Source: Cladophialophora immunda
Taxonomy: Eukaryota > Ascomycota > Eurotiomycetes > Chaetothyriales > Herpotrichiellaceae
Assembly: GCF_000835495.1 (NCBI RefSeq)
Contig: NW_015622541.1
Coordinates: 7,812,001 to 7,876,000 of the forward strand
DNA: 64,000 nucleotides
Direction of reading: 5' to 3'
The position numbers were made by a program, and so were the translations under genes. This document shows positions 54,049 to 64,000 of this stretch, in pieces (within the stretch, counting starts at the first letter, position 1; the number at the start of each line of letters is the position of its first letter). Below the pieces are notes generated by a model. The model was given only the letters and a program-made list of their open reading frames with translations. It made no database searches and was not told the origin of the DNA.

Positions 54049-55800
54049 TTATACTCTCACATCAAACAGTTTCTTCAACGTCTCATCCATCATCATCCCA
54101 TCATAGACGTGCTCCCGTCTGAACAACCCTCGCACATGCGCGAATCTCGTATACCCCAGCCTCCTCGCAAGCAGACCAAAGCGCACGGAGAACCACTCTG
54201 TCTGCACCATCATTGTCACGTCGTCCCCGCGCCTTTCCCGATCCTCCCGTTTCTGTCGCCCCGCATGGACAGCAGCGTCTGTTTTGGGCATCACCGTCAA
54301 ATCCGAGATCTGGTTTCGTCCTCGCTGCTTCCGGACCTCCTCCTCGAAGCATGCACCAATGGCGACGATCCACAGAAGATCCTGCGCCTGTGCCAGGGCA
54401 ATCGAGTCGCTGTTCGCTAGCCCGCCCAGCAAGGGATCTTGTATTGTCGCCGTCGGGTCGAGGTCTTTGACCCTCTGCAAGAGGACTGTGTCCATGGCCT
54501 TGATCTGCTCCAACATCTCGGCATGTTGCGTTGGTGCCGCGAACCACGGCTGTTTGATGGGATGAGCTTCAAGGCTGAGATAGATGAACAGCTGCGCCGC
54601 AAGACATAGAGCCGAGTCGAGCGACTCTCGCGGTGTGTTTGGCGGAAGCCGCGTGTCGAGCCGCTCGACTGGACTGTGCCAAAGGTTCCACAGCCGCATC
54701 TTGAGCGCGATCCTGCGGAGAAATGACCACCGGAATATCGGCCTGAGGTGATCTTCGTCCGACCAGATACCCTCCCTCTTCACCTCTTCGACTGTGACCA
54801 ACTCTCTCAGCGCGGCCAAGATATCTGACAAAGTTCGGCAGTCATCAATCTGCGCAGGCAACGGACTTGGGATCCCCTCAAGTTCTCGGGGCCGCGCTGC
54901 GATATGTTGAGCATTCCATGGCCCGGGATCCCACGACATAGGATCAATTTCGGTGCTCGTGCCTGTCACCACCGCAATCTTGGCGAAGAAATGCACAATC
55001 AATTCTCGGTAGACCATGGGCAGTGTGTGAAGGCCGCCGAGGAGACGAATCAGCCTCTTCAAAGCAGAGCGGTGCTGAGAGCAGTTGTCGTTGCCCGTCC
55101 GAACGGACTCGGAGTATTCTGCACTTGCCAGCGGCCAGATCGTCTGCAGGATGAGAAGCAGTTGGTCGTAGGAGTAGTCCAAGTTGTCGATCAGGTCTCG
55201 GAGCCATTTGAAGCAGCTCACAGAATATTGCATGGATATCTGCCGGTGGAGGTCGGCCTTTTCTGGCTGCGCAATGGCCATCAGATTGTAGACGTAGGAC
55301 AGCAAACTGTTGAGGGGAGCCGCATGTTCGAAATACTTCCGGTACATGACTTGGTGCGCCTGGTACAAACTCCCGCCTTCCCGGCAGGCTTCGAGTTCGT
55401 CGGGCCAGTTGATTGCGTACGTGAATGATCGGACATAGGCCAGGACCTCATGGGAGTCGGCGGTGACGGGGATGGGCATGGAGTCAAATGGGTCGGACTT
55501 CCCATTCCCCAGGAGACCATGAGGATTGGGAGCAAGGATAGGCGACGCGGAGGAGTCGCTCCAAGCTTGGGTGACTGATATTTGTCGAGTATGATCTGAG
55601 GTGGATTGAGGGTCTTGAGAGGCTGTTCTTCTGTTCTTCTTTCTCCTGTTTGGCCGCGAAAACGACGCCGCACGAACTGCCAAAGCGCGCACCTCCTGGC
55701 GATCCCGTGTCCCCTGGAAATTGCCGGGCGTTTTGTTGCTCATAAAGAGCACGCGCTTCGAAGGGGTCGCTGTCATCGTAGCGGTCGACCGCTTCGCCAT
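54049..55800 (-). CDS. Fungal-specific transcription-factor-like protein without a zinc cluster
   Basis: 583 residues from ATG 55800. The frame extends to 55857 only from a GTG, so an additional 5' exon is possible. The N-terminus has LFMSNKTPGNFQ, then a basic block NRRKKNRR typical of a fungal group that carries a C-terminal fungal_trans_2-like helical region. Residues about 140-520 are helix-rich (PLNSLLSYVYNLMAIAQ, CFKWLRDLIDNLDYSYDQLL, LAAQLFIYLSLEAHP and EWFSVRFGLLARRLGYTRF). No Zn2Cys6 cysteines or other DNA-binding motif are seen. It may be a regulator or an orphan of that group. Confidence 0.75.
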   Translation of the reverse strand: MAKRSTATMTATPSKRVLFMSNKTPGNFQGTRDRQEVRALAVRAASFSRPNRRKKNRRTASQDPQSTSDHTRQISVTQAWSDSSASPILAPNPHGLLGNGKSDPFDSMPIPVTADSHEVLAYVRSFTYAINWPDELEACREGGSLYQAHQVMYRKYFEHAAPLNSLLSYVYNLMAIAQPEKADLHRQISMQYSVSCFKWLRDLIDNLDYSYDQLLLILQTIWPLASAEYSESVRTGNDNCSQHRSALKRLIRLLGGLHTLPMVYRELIVHFFAKIAVVTGTSTEIDPMSWDPGPWNAQHIAARPRELEGIPSPLPAQIDDCRTLSDILAALRELVTVEEVKREGIWSDEDHLRPIFRWSFLRRIALKMRLWNLWHSPVERLDTRLPPNTPRESLDSALCLAAQLFIYLSLEAHPIKQPWFAAPTQHAEMLEQIKAMDTVLLQRVKDLDPTATIQDPLLGGLANSDSIALAQAQDLLWIVAIGACFEEEVRKQRGRNQISDLTVMPKTDAAVHAGRQKREDRERRGDDVTMMVQTEWFSVRFGLLARRLGYTRFAHVRGLFRREHVYDGMMMDETLKKLFDVRV

Positions 55801-56943
55801 GGGACCTGTGTCATACACGGTCGGTAGGGGGGAAATGGAGGACACAGTCGTCGCCACCGTCGTGGTGGCCTTTTCTCGAAGTCAATCTGAGCGGCGACAA
55901 GTCCCCCTCAGTTCAACCACTCCAACCTTTCCGTGAGGCTTTTGGAACGTATCAGACCAACCGTGACCGCCTGCAGATCCGCGTGTTAGTCATCCCCATC
56001 TGGCGAATCATACCACCCACCATGCAGATAGTACGTCTGTGCTAATGCAGTCAACGGGCTTGATGGGCGCAGCCTCTAACCACGAAATAAGCCGCCAAGT
56101 CAGACTTACCGAGGAACTTGGGCTAGAACAAGTATTTGCCGTGAGAATTGTACGCGAGCCAAGGCGGCGAGGTTTCTCCCACTTGGTTGAGAGCCCCTCG
56201 TCAAGCTTTGGGGGGGGACAGGAAACGCAGGGACGAGGCTGTACAAGGCTGTCACCAGGCAGGGCGCACGACAGCTCTACGCGACATAGATCACAAGCAT
56301 TTCGAGAGAAAGACTGTCCATCCGGGACTCTGCTTGACTTCCATATGATCATTCTTCATTCTTTATCCCCACTCGTAGGTCAAATTTCATGATCTCATAA
56401 ACAGAGAAACCAGGGCCAACCTTCCCAAAAAGCGCCGATCCCATCGACCATCAGTTGACAAGGCTGTCCTGGTCTCCATCAAACCTGTCTCGTCTGTGTG
56501 CATGTGTAGAATCAATAGACCACCTTGAGACATCTCGAGCGCTTCTGAATTGTCTGGTGGCAAATCAATACTCCCACATGTGGCTTTGCAAGCTCCAGTC
56601 CGTATCTTCAAACACTGATATCATCAAGCCTGTTGATCTTGTGCTGGCCCAACGAAAACTTCCAAGGGCAAATTGCTTTTCTCCCGTTTCTCTGCTCATG
56701 CAAATCGCTGTATTGATCAACCAAAAATGCCGCGCAAGACTCTCTCATGCAGTTCTCGCCACTAGCTCGCCCATTTTCTCCATTCCAGATTTTCAAATAT
56801 GATTCGCATTGAATCTGTCCTGTCAACGCCGTGGCAAAAGAACCCGGACCAATGCGTCCTGCACCGGGGCCCCAAAACTTATGCTCTTCTTGCAAAATCA
56901 TCGCTGTTCAATAGAAACACTATACTGGAAATCCACTTCACCA
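55801..56943. other. Intergenic region
   Basis: Promoter of the preceding gene and 3' flank of the 739-residue protein. No supported gene. Confidence 0.5.
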
Positions 56944-59163
56944 TCAGGCGAATGGATCATCTCTGGATCGAGGGTTCGACATTTGTCGCGGAAAATGCGG
57001 TGGATGAAAAGTATTGAACATTGCCAGTCGTTCTCCGATACTCATCCCGTTGTGTCCATGATTTGGCGTCGTCGCGAACGCACTGGTGCTGATGAACGGG
57101 TCACTCAAACTCGGCACATGTCGAGGGTTTTTGGAGCGGTAGCTCCGCTTGTTCGGATCAAGTTCGAACGGGCTCCCAAGTCGCTTCTGAGTCGAATCAG
57201 GTTCGGGCGGGGCAAGCCCACCGGAGCTCGGCCGAACGTTGGGGTTTGCTAAAGCAGTCAACGAGGCTGGCAACGGTGGAACTGGCGGAACTCCATCAGC
57301 TCCTGGGATTTGAGAAGTCGGTGGAGTAAAGAGGCGCTCGACGTGTTCTCGGTTGTTCACTGCCCCCAGAGTCGCCCCACGATTTCGAACTCGAATTCGC
57401 CGCTGATTGAGGTCCCCTGCTCCTGTAAAGACCAGCTCCGGTCGAACTTGCGGCTCTGGCTCGAATGCGGTGGGAACAGGCAATCTGTTGAGGTCAACAT
57501 TGAGTTTTTCGATGTTGCTGCCACTAGGGCTCAGTTCGTCCTCCAAGTTATGCTGAGCTCGTCGTTTATTGACATTGAGGGAACTCTCCGGCTCTAGCTT
57601 GAACGGGGAGAGCAATCGTGTCCCAGTGGCGTGAACGGTATCAAAGTGGTGGTGGCTGATATGACGCCGGTGCTGGCTGTTGGAATTGCCCGATCCATTC
57701 CAGGTACTATAATTAAAGGGCGAAGCCAACCGTGGGATATTGCTTGCAACTTGCAACTTGTCAGCCTCAGACTGAATACCTAAACCGGCCGGGGTGGACA
57801 GGGACATGGTGTCGGAAGAAGCGTTGACCGGGGTATTAAACCAGTCATCCGACATCCGCTGAGTTGGAGGCGAATCTCCCGTCCCCAGCTGTGCCAAGGG
57901 GGCAGTTGCACCACTCGCAACGAGCGAGATCCCCAGTTCTCGGGTGGCGTAGGTGGTTGATGCCTGCGAGTCTTGATTTGAAACCGACCGAGACAATCGA
58001 GAAGACGGTCGACGCGCAAATTGTTCATGGAATGGCGACGGACTCCTGGATTCGCGCAGTCGCTGATAATGGGCGGTGATGGTGAACTTCTCCTTGCACA
58101 ATTGTTTCAGTCGCCTCCTCGTGGCCGACTCTGAAGGCCAAGCCCCCCTTGCGTCGTTGTAGTCAGTCCGAAGAAAGTCATTTGGTTCCGGCGTCTTGTC
58201 CCGGGCAATGCTCCGCGTCTCAATGACATTTCGCATCTTGTATCGTCGAATGAGGGGTTTGTTGACTCGTGAAGCTCTGGGCCATGTCTCCTTCGCTCTC
58301 CGTGCTACACGATGACAGACACCCGTCGGAGGGATGCTGCCCGGTACCGTCTTGAACGGGGTCACTGTGGGATCCGCCAGGTACATGTGGTAGACATTGA
58401 AGAGATGGTTATCCATTTCAATGCTCCATTGAACATTCGCTCTGGACAGCATGGTATTGACCTTGAGCTTCTTGTTCTTCCTCGATGGCGTGTCGGGGAT
58501 GATGTTGACCTTTGTCGGTGAGAAAGGATCGTGCAACTCGTTCTCGGGGCTAGTGGCGCTGCCGTCGAACGAGGTAGGTCGCGTCGTAAATGTGTCCTCG
58601 GATGAGGTAAAGGATGAATCCGATCGGAGCGAGCATTCTGAGGCCGACCTGTGCATATCCCACGCACCGTTCTTGTACTCTGGCAAAACGATCTTGGTCT
58701 GAGCGATCGGAGTCCGTGGAAGCTGGGAGTCGCTGAACGTGGACAGCTTCAATCTCTCGCTGGGGGAGGGGTCTGTGATACTGTGATTGTAGATGGGTCT
58801 CCCCAAATGATTGTGCATTTCGATCGACGGTAGAGCAAAGTCGGCATCCGCAAATTCAAGTTCTTTTTGTACCGAGTGAGCACTGGAGGGAATAGGGATG
58901 TCGGAAGCAAACAGCGTTGCCGGCAGAGCGTTGTTACGCGCCTGAAAGTTGTCCATTCGAATTCGCGACCTGCGCAAACGACAAGTGGAATGATGGGGCG
59001 GTGGAGGTAATTTCAGCTCCGCAAATGTCTGATTTGGAGTTTTTGGGTCGTCGCCGCCATCAAGGCCCAAGGGCGCGAAGTTCCGAGGGAGGGTTATGGA
59101 CATGTGTGGTTTGCGCTGAGCGGACGAGGACAAAAGTGTGGGCGAGGGTTCGCGGTCGGCCAT
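56944..59163 (-). CDS. Large conserved-looking fungal protein, possible DNA-binding regulator
   Basis: 739 residues in one exon from ATG 59163 (the frame extends to 59202 only from a CTG). Mostly disordered and rich in Ser, Pro and S/T-P sites, with one ordered basic segment at about residues 238-377. That segment reads RANVQWSIEMDNHLFNVYHM and DPTVTPFKTVPGSIPP, then CHRVARRAKETWPR, GAWPSESATRRRLKQLCKEK and HYQRLR. Its pattern of tryptophans spaced among basic helices suggests a Myb- or TEA-like nucleic-acid-binding fold, but I do not recognise the family. The C-terminus is again low-complexity. It could be a developmental or cell-cycle regulator; that is inference from composition and the long upstream region. 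Confidence 0.75.
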   Translation of the reverse strand: MADREPSPTLLSSSAQRKPHMSITLPRNFAPLGLDGGDDPKTPNQTFAELKLPPPPHHSTCRLRRSRIRMDNFQARNNALPATLFASDIPIPSSAHSVQKELEFADADFALPSIEMHNHLGRPIYNHSITDPSPSERLKLSTFSDSQLPRTPIAQTKIVLPEYKNGAWDMHRSASECSLRSDSSFTSSEDTFTTRPTSFDGSATSPENELHDPFSPTKVNIIPDTPSRKNKKLKVNTMLSRANVQWSIEMDNHLFNVYHMYLADPTVTPFKTVPGSIPPTGVCHRVARRAKETWPRASRVNKPLIRRYKMRNVIETRSIARDKTPEPNDFLRTDYNDARGAWPSESATRRRLKQLCKEKFTITAHYQRLRESRSPSPFHEQFARRPSSRLSRSVSNQDSQASTTYATRELGISLVASGATAPLAQLGTGDSPPTQRMSDDWFNTPVNASSDTMSLSTPAGLGIQSEADKLQVASNIPRLASPFNYSTWNGSGNSNSQHRRHISHHHFDTVHATGTRLLSPFKLEPESSLNVNKRRAQHNLEDELSPSGSNIEKLNVDLNRLPVPTAFEPEPQVRPELVFTGAGDLNQRRIRVRNRGATLGAVNNREHVERLFTPPTSQIPGADGVPPVPPLPASLTALANPNVRPSSGGLAPPEPDSTQKRLGSPFELDPNKRSYRSKNPRHVPSLSDPFISTSAFATTPNHGHNGMSIGERLAMFNTFHPPHFPRQMSNPRSRDDPFA

Positions 59164-61986
59164 GGGTTGTATGTGGTATGCGCGCACGCTGACGTCCTGC
59201 AATCAGATGTTCGGCGCGATATATACAAGCAGGCGCAGAGACCCGGCCGATGCAGCCCTGTCGAGGATTTCGCGTTGTGGTTTCTTCAAGGGTTCATGCT
59301 GTGGACGCGCGTTGAGACGGCTATGCGGTTATGCGGTCGGTCACGCGGACGAGAGTCGATCTGAAGGCGCCACGGCGGCTGCAGGCTGAATCGTGTGAAA
59401 TGCGGATGAGCGAGCGATATACAGAGAGCGCCGAGAGAAGGACAAGCGACTCGAGACAGTTGGTGGTGGATTGCGACAGCAGAAAAGCGTGTTGGACGCG
59501 CAGACTTTCCAAGTCGGCAGATCGCAGGTGGGAAAACGTGGGCAGTACGGAGGTACGGGTCGGTCGTGGATGAAGTTGAGAAAATGACGGTGGCTGGGAA
59601 AATTGGTAGGAGAAATTGGCGAGACCGGGGGGTGTCTATGCGAACCAGGGTGCAGATAAAAGGTCGAACGAGGCGATGAAGGTTGTAATGGACGTGTTGA
59701 AACGGGAGAGGATGTATGTAGGTCTTCAAACAGAGAATATTTGTTTACACTGTTGACGTGATATGGATCTGAGTTGGGATGGTTGTTTGGTAGTGGGAGG
59801 ATTGGAATGTTGGAAGCGGGCGGCTGACTTTTGTCTCTGGGAGGGTTGATCGAAGGGAGCGAGCAAGGGAGAAGGAGAAGTCGACGAGAGCCACAAAAAG
59901 GTTTGGGGGCGCCGCCGCTGGTTCAGGGTCCTTGAGGGTCCTGTGTAGGCTTCAGGTTCTGGGCTACGGCCCCCGGTACAAGACCCAGTTCCCAGTGCAG
60001 TGGAGAGGACCAGACAGGGAAGAAGGGGGTGGACTCGGTGAGGGGGGAACAAGGGAAAGGGGGGAGGGGGGCTCAAGCAACGACCTAGGTACTGCCTAGG
60101 TATCACTAGGCTAGGCTGCCCGTGCAGCCCGCACCCCAAGAAGCAAGCCGACGCTAGGAGCTAGCAGGCACAGAAAAAGAAAAAGAAATAATGAGAGAAA
60201 CGGGGAAAAAATGAAGAGGAAGAGGAACACGGCGACTGGAGAGAGGTCGAATTATTCTTATTATCCGTTTGACGGAGCCACTAGCTGAGCAGAGCAGAGA
60301 CAATTACGTGTTGATGGAGAGTCGAAGGCAGAGGACAAAGAGCCAGCGCGAGCCAGATGTGCAGCGCGTGCAGTAGTAGCATCAACGGTAGCCACAGCAT
60401 CAGTCGATCGTGTTGCTGATGCCGATGCCGTCCAAGGCTCTGCATCGGAGGGTCATTTGTCTTACCTGCAACCTGCAACGGGCGAAGGAACAGCTCTACC
60501 GACTCTCTCTCACCACTACTACTGCAAAGCTACTCCCGTTTCTGCTTCGACATCAACCACTCCTTTTTCCTGCTCCGGTCTCGCCACCAGCTTGTGTGTT
60601 TGTGAGTGCTCGCTTCACTTTGTTCGGTTATGCTCAAGGTGCAGCCATCTTCTCCATCTTGCTGCAAAAGCACAGACCCGCGTGTTCAGTTCAGTTCAGT
60701 CTTGATTCCACCACCACTACCAGAGTCTTTCCCACTTCCCGTGCTCCTCCACTTTCCCACCATCGCCATCCGTGTGGTTCGGGATCGAAGCTGGCCTTGG
60801 TGCTGAGCAGCGAGGGATGCTTTCCATGATGCCGGATGATGGAGGAGGTGGTCGTGTGCCGTTGTGTTGTGTGGGTGCGGGCCGCAAGGGAAGCCCACTC
60901 GACGCGTCTGGTCCAGCAGACGCGAGATCAACGCGTTGGCGACGCTAAAGACGCGAGCCGAGTCCGCATGGGTCTTGGATGGCCAATGATAGGCCTCAGC
61001 TGGCGTTCTCGTATGTCGCTGACGCCACCTCGAAAACGCCGGACTTGCACTCACATCTGTCCATCCCCGACCACCATCCTCATTCTGCTCACGGTCTTTC
61101 ACTCGGCTTACTCGTATTGGTGCTGGATGACCTCGCTGCCCGAGCCCAAACACCCGAGTTGATTGTGCAGCCCTTGGTTTGGGTATATCAAATGCTGAGT
61201 ACCTCCCAAGCAGCCGTTTTCTTGGAGTACTGCAAGAACAAACAAACAAACAAACATCACAGTTCACCACGAGGTATGTGAAGGTGGGGAGTATCCCTTT
61301 CTTCCTCCACCACAGATCCAGCAAAGCAAACAATCCCTTTGTTTCAACTTGTCTCTCATGCCCTTACCTCGCCGCGACAATCAACCAAAGTCAGAACAGC
61401 AATGGCCAAGCATCCCTTGCCCAACTGTCAAGGACAACAGGCCATTCTCTCGCATCTGACAGGTTGCACGAAAACAGCCAAACCTTTTCATCACCAAGGC
61501 GGAGACTCGACGACGTCAGCATTCCCCGGGAGTCATGTTGGAGGGGTAAAGTTTCTTGGTCCAAGACCTTGATACTTTCAAACGAGTCCAACCTGACGCT
61601 GGAGAGTAGATCAAGCAACTCTATTCCAATGATAGTTGCAACAGTCTGGTCCAACATGATATCCCTTCGTCTGGCTTCTGTTTCAGCTGGGACCTGGACC
61701 ATGGTCACCATCAGCCACGATGATACCATTTCTCGGTTGACGGAAAAGGCTATCCGCAACACGAGCAGCTCGACGCGTACCTAGGTGAGAGCGCGGCAAA
61801 CTGTGGGGTTTAGGCTTCACCATCTGCAACATCAGATGGTCGCCATCATCACATCTTCGTTTATCGTTCCATATACAGTCGTCATCCCTGGCCATGTACA
61901 TAACTTGGTCTATCACATCCCGGTGTTCCGTAACCTAATGCCACACGCAGGTCCCTTAGATGCACAACATTCTCCGGCCGGTTGTC
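59164..61986. promoter_or_regulatory. Long gene-free region upstream of the 739-residue protein
   Basis: 2.8 kb without a gene I can support. It is purine-rich on the plus strand at 59820-60250 (pyrimidine-rich in the direction of the 739-residue gene). Several short upstream open frames read toward that gene (for example 59286-59729 minus). A minus-strand frame at 61391-61762 is composition-plausible but unrecognised. Confidence 0.5.
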
Positions 61987-63552
61987 TCAGGCTCTCCACG
62001 TTGACGCCACCCTGCCGGCGTCCTCGGAATGCTGCTTGGTATAGGCCTGAGGTACCACCTTGGCACCAATCCCGTTCCGCCTGTACCCGTCCTCCCAACT
62101 ACCAACCAACGCGCGAATCGCCTCCTCAGCGACCATCACGCCGCGGTTGATGTCCTCCACGCCCGTCCAGCCCGGCACGTGCAGGAAAGCCACCTTGCCG
62201 ACGCGTTCGGGGGCCAGGTCTGAGTCGGACCGAAAGGAGCCAGAACCAGAGGAAGGGGAGACGTCGACCTCGGGTGAGGCTGACGATGAGGTTGAGTCAG
62301 CTTGCTGGTGATCTGCCGCTTGCCGATCCCCTCTAGCGACATCATCATCGCCCTCCTTCCGTCTCTGTCCCTCCAGCCATCTGCGACTCAAGCTCTCAAA
62401 CAGAGCATACTCGCACAGAAACCGTCCAGCATCGCAAGACAACTTGACCATGGCTTTTCTTCTGTGCTCATCCGCCTTGGTCGATGACACGGGCATATTG
62501 CTGGTCCCCCACATCAGGTTCATCGGAATGCTGGCTCGTCCGACCGGGATGAGCGGTACCGCTCGTGTGGCTGGCGTCTCAGCCTCGTTCTCTCGCTTTC
62601 CAGTTTCCGACAACGCCTTCTCCCTCTCCCCTGTCCCCAAGAAACCTCGCTCTCTCAGTCCCATCTGGACGCCGTCCTCCCACCGCGCCAGCACATCCAC
62701 CTCATCCCATCCGACGTAGAGCACCTCGGGAATCCCCTCGGATCTCCATCGGCTCTCGCCCCAGGTGAAGCCGTCGCAGTCGTCGACGTCCTTTATCCGG
62801 TAGTGGTCTCGGTGCCCGCGGGTTTCGAGGGAGTAGCAGTCGCGCCCGCCGGCCATGCCAATGTGCAGGATGAAATCGGGACTGTGGGTCGCGATGAGGG
62901 TGGGGACGGTGGTGGAGACGGTGGAGTAGGAGACTCGGATCGCGGAGGGATAGACGAGCAGTTTGATTTTGTAGTCGGGCGCTTTGTGCGGAGAGACGGT
63001 AGATTGGGAGGGATAGAGCTCGTCGGGCAGTGCCGAAGCGATTAACCACGAGGGGTTTATGAGGAAAGATTTAAACGGCTGGAGACAGATGATTATTAGC
63101 ATTGGTCCCGGTGGAGGTGAGACAAAGGATATGATCTGGGGAAGTCGGCGCAGGGAACAACAGATATCGTGCTCTCCCGGGTCGAGATGGAAGGAGAAAG
63201 TCAGGTAGCACAGGCAGCATATTCCCACCGCGGCCGGAGGCATAGATCAAGCCTGCCTAGGTAGGTATTGACGCTGTGTCTCCTCCAGTCCATTGCCCAA
63301 CTGGACTCCAGCGCATCTTCCACCTTTTCCCGCCTCTTGATTTTACCATAGGACCGAACCGACATGGAGAAACTGAAGTGCTTCCAAGCCCGATCGCGAA
63401 ATGAGACTTGGAAAGAAACTTACCCCGAAGCCCGTAACAAGCACCTTGACCTCTCTGAGGGGAGGCGCCGCGTCCGCCTCGACCTGGCCGTCTTCAGCGG
63501 CGCCGGCCTCGTGCAAGAGCGGGTCGGGAGTCAAAGGACCGGCGTCGCCCAT
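61987..63552 (-). CDS. Pyroglutamyl-peptidase I (peptidase family C15)
   Basis: Two exons (63424-63552 and 61987-63078) joined across a 345-nt intron give 406 residues. The join restores the family opening KVLVTGFGPFKSFLINPSW. Further C15 blocks are HIGMAGGRDCYSLETRGHRDHY (with the conserved Glu), the catalytic Cys in LSCDAGRFLCEYALFESL, and the catalytic His in KVAFLHVPGW. The enzyme removes N-terminal pyroglutamate from peptides in the cytosol. It is almost twice the length of bacterial enzymes (about 215 residues) because of charged, Ser-rich insertions between the Glu and Cys blocks and between the Cys and His blocks, as seen in other filamentous fungi. Confidence 0.9.
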
Positions 63553-64000
63553 GTTCGCTGTCTTTCGGGGCTGAGTTTTATGTTTTAACGGATTATTATA
63601 TGGTTGTCTGTGACCTGTGTGTAATGCGTGTGGATATCTTCGCTCGATGGTATCGGCGGGCGCTGGTGGGATTGATTAATTAAAAGTAGGAGGGGGGGAT
63701 TTGCGACGGGAGGTTCGACCTCGGGGGAGTGACTGATTGACAGATAGCGGTGACGCAAATGCCAGCGCAGCTTTGTATGTTTGTCCTCCGTATGTGCGTG
63801 CGTTGGGACACTGTCTCCGTCTCTTTTCCCACTCACTCTTTGACAAATCTGCCGAGCGACGCAAGATGGGCGCACGGATATATCCGTCCCTCCCAAGTGT
63901 ACCACCCGTTTGGTCTTCGTAGGTGTTGGGTATGTGTGTGTGTGTATGTGCGCACCCGGAAAGAGAGAGAGGGAGAATAGATCAGGATGCTCGTCCGATG
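63553..64000. other. Promoter region of pyroglutamyl-peptidase, window end
   Basis: Upstream sequence with a short TG repeat near 63932-63950. No supported gene before the edge. Confidence 0.5.

Noticed and set aside
60686..61333. 215-codon minus-strand frame in the long intergenic region
   Set aside because: Low-complexity Arg/Ser/His mix without domain or splice support; opens from an ATG but other frames on both strands are also open.
61391..61762. 123-codon minus-strand frame
   Set aside because: Balanced composition makes it tempting, but no family resemblance and no flanking exons could be found.

Overview
This window is genomic DNA from a filamentous ascomycete (Pezizomycotina). The evidence is intron-bearing genes with short introns (about 48-70 nt, GT...AG, often GTATGT or GTAAGT donors), a Zn2Cys6 regulator, siderophore-type and sugar-type MFS transporters, a Pmt2-type O-mannosyltransferase and a fungal Nrm1/Whi5-type repressor. 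The class cannot be fixed from the sequence alone; several families would suit Eurotiomycetes. There are no rRNA genes, convincing tRNA genes, CRISPR arrays or intact transposons. I rebuilt multi-exon genes by hand from splice signals and checked that exon lengths sum to multiples of three.

Region 1 (1-38 kb) is mostly housekeeping. In order it holds a partial Ser/Thr-rich cell-surface protein, a TauD-type dioxygenase, ARPC5, dynactin p62, NDUFAF5, ribosomal protein S7, a medium-chain dehydrogenase and an etherase-type GST. Two divergent genes that share a PAVTHE/HHY module follow, then a PA-TM-RING E3 ligase, an aquaporin, SF3A1, Pmt2, EB1/Bim1, two tandem paralogues of an unrecognised family, and a Whi5/Nrm1-like G1/S repressor.

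Region 2 (38.6-50.6 kb) looks like a compact catabolic gene cluster. It contains a sugar-type MFS transporter, an alpha/beta hydrolase, an IlvD/Edd sugar-acid dehydratase, a Zn2Cys6 regulator, a small Dabb (alpha/beta barrel) protein, an Ldh2-type NAD(P)H oxidoreductase and a short-chain dehydrogenase. Each of the four intergenic regions feeding these seven genes carries a 13-bp inverted repeat. Three copies are exactly CGGAT-N3-ATCCG and one is a shorter-armed CGG-N7-CCG variant. This is the architecture expected if the resident Zn2Cys6 protein controls the whole set, and it is the best candidate here for an undescribed system. The substrate is unknown; an aldonic acid or lactone is my inference from the dehydratase.

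Region 3 (51-64 kb) holds a siderophore-type transporter with an ATCAGATAA iron-GATA motif in its promoter, a fungal regulatory-type protein without a visible zinc cluster, a 739-residue conserved-looking protein with a very long gene-free upstream region, and a pyroglutamyl-peptidase I.
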